Assembly (NCBI GenBank): GCA_945949395.1
Contig: CAMFEK010000013.1
Coordinates: 1 to 42,521, forward strand
DNA length: 42,521 bases
From: an uncultured Clostridia bacterium
GTDB lineage: Bacteria > Bacillota > Clostridia > Christensenellales > Borkfalkiaceae
Direction of reading: 5' to 3'
Part shown: piece after piece, positions 42,361 to 42,521 of the stretch
Layout: each line of letters opens with the position of its first letter
Numbering within the stretch: position 1 is the stretch's first letter
Notes under the pieces: model-generated
Databases searched by the model: none
What the model saw: only the letters and a program-made list of their open reading frames with translations
Told to the model about the DNA's origin: nothing
Translations under genes and position numbers: made by a program

Positions 42361-42521
42361 ACGGGTTTGCGGCAAAAAGAGATTTTTCAAGCGAACCCCG
42401 TAGGGGATGCGGGAGAAAAAGGAGGCGTGGAAAGGCGCGGGGAGATTGTCCGAAGACGGGGAGGAGTTCGCGCCGTTTGTCGCAACGCAGGACGGTTCGC
42501 CAAAAAAAGCCTAAATTTGCG

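Noticed and set aside
42407..42514. A 35-codon frame near the window end
   Set aside because: It has only a weak GGGG upstream, is highly charged, and matches nothing I know. Too short to support.

Overview
The window reads as chromosome from a moderately GC-rich (roughly mid-50s percent by eye) low-copy Firmicute, most likely an uncultivated gut clostridium. Support for this: a large Firmicutes-type SRP RNA with an Alu domain, an McsA-McsB-ClpC protein-quality-control operon, an archaeal-type ProS, strong Shine-Dalgarno sequences, canonical sigma-A promoters (-35/17 bp/-10) before many genes, lipobox lipoproteins, ECF vitamin transporters, a MocR/PdxR regulator, and a Cys-repeat surface lipoprotein of a kind common in gut clostridia. 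Genus-level placement is inference. There is no phage, plasmid, CRISPR array, tRNA or rRNA in view.

Layout. 1-1971: the end of a DegV gene, then a cobalamin riboswitch with a terminator platform that controls a transcobalamin-like (DUF4430) lipoprotein and an ECF S component. 2004-8455: proS, an AT-rich spacer with an attenuator-like array, an XRE regulator with four membrane segments, then mcsA (short)-mcsB-clpC. 8572-13453: a patatin phospholipase and a compact shikimate operon aroC-aroB-aroE-aroQ plus a HAD phosphatase. 13493-14029: two small minus-strand genes. 14129-16562: truA, glpK and a truncated GNAT. 16623-20736 (minus): M18 aminopeptidase-proB-proA-methyltransferase. 20906-23110: 23S rRNA methyltransferase, a stand-alone Cas4-like nuclease and a GNAT. 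23152-24342 (minus): an ATP-grasp ligase. 24529-27048: GH51 arabinofuranosidase. 27100-27368 (minus): SRP RNA. 27557-31555: a 1332-residue repetitive surface lipoprotein. 31627-34524: a vitamin B6 salvage locus (PdxR regulator, divergent ECF S component and kinase). 34610-36467: an esterase and a PfkB sugar kinase. 36605-39531: a MATE transporter translationally coupled to a GH43 arabinanase. 39656-41753: a frameshifted carbohydrate-binding lipoprotein. 41785-42311 (minus): two small membrane proteins.

How the genes work together. The cell appears to scavenge vitamins (B12-type and B6-type ECF S components without local EcfA/T, so they probably share a module encoded elsewhere). It makes aromatic precursors and proline, and degrades arabinan-derived oligosaccharides inside the cell (GH51 and GH43, both without signal peptides). 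It also displays large beta-helical lipoproteins. The most interesting candidates are the riboswitch-controlled intrinsic-factor-like lipoprotein with its S component, the MATE-arabinanase pair behind an operator and a leader terminator, the 807-bp identical-repeat surface lipoprotein, the lone Cas4-like nuclease, and the four-segment attenuator before the membrane XRE regulator.
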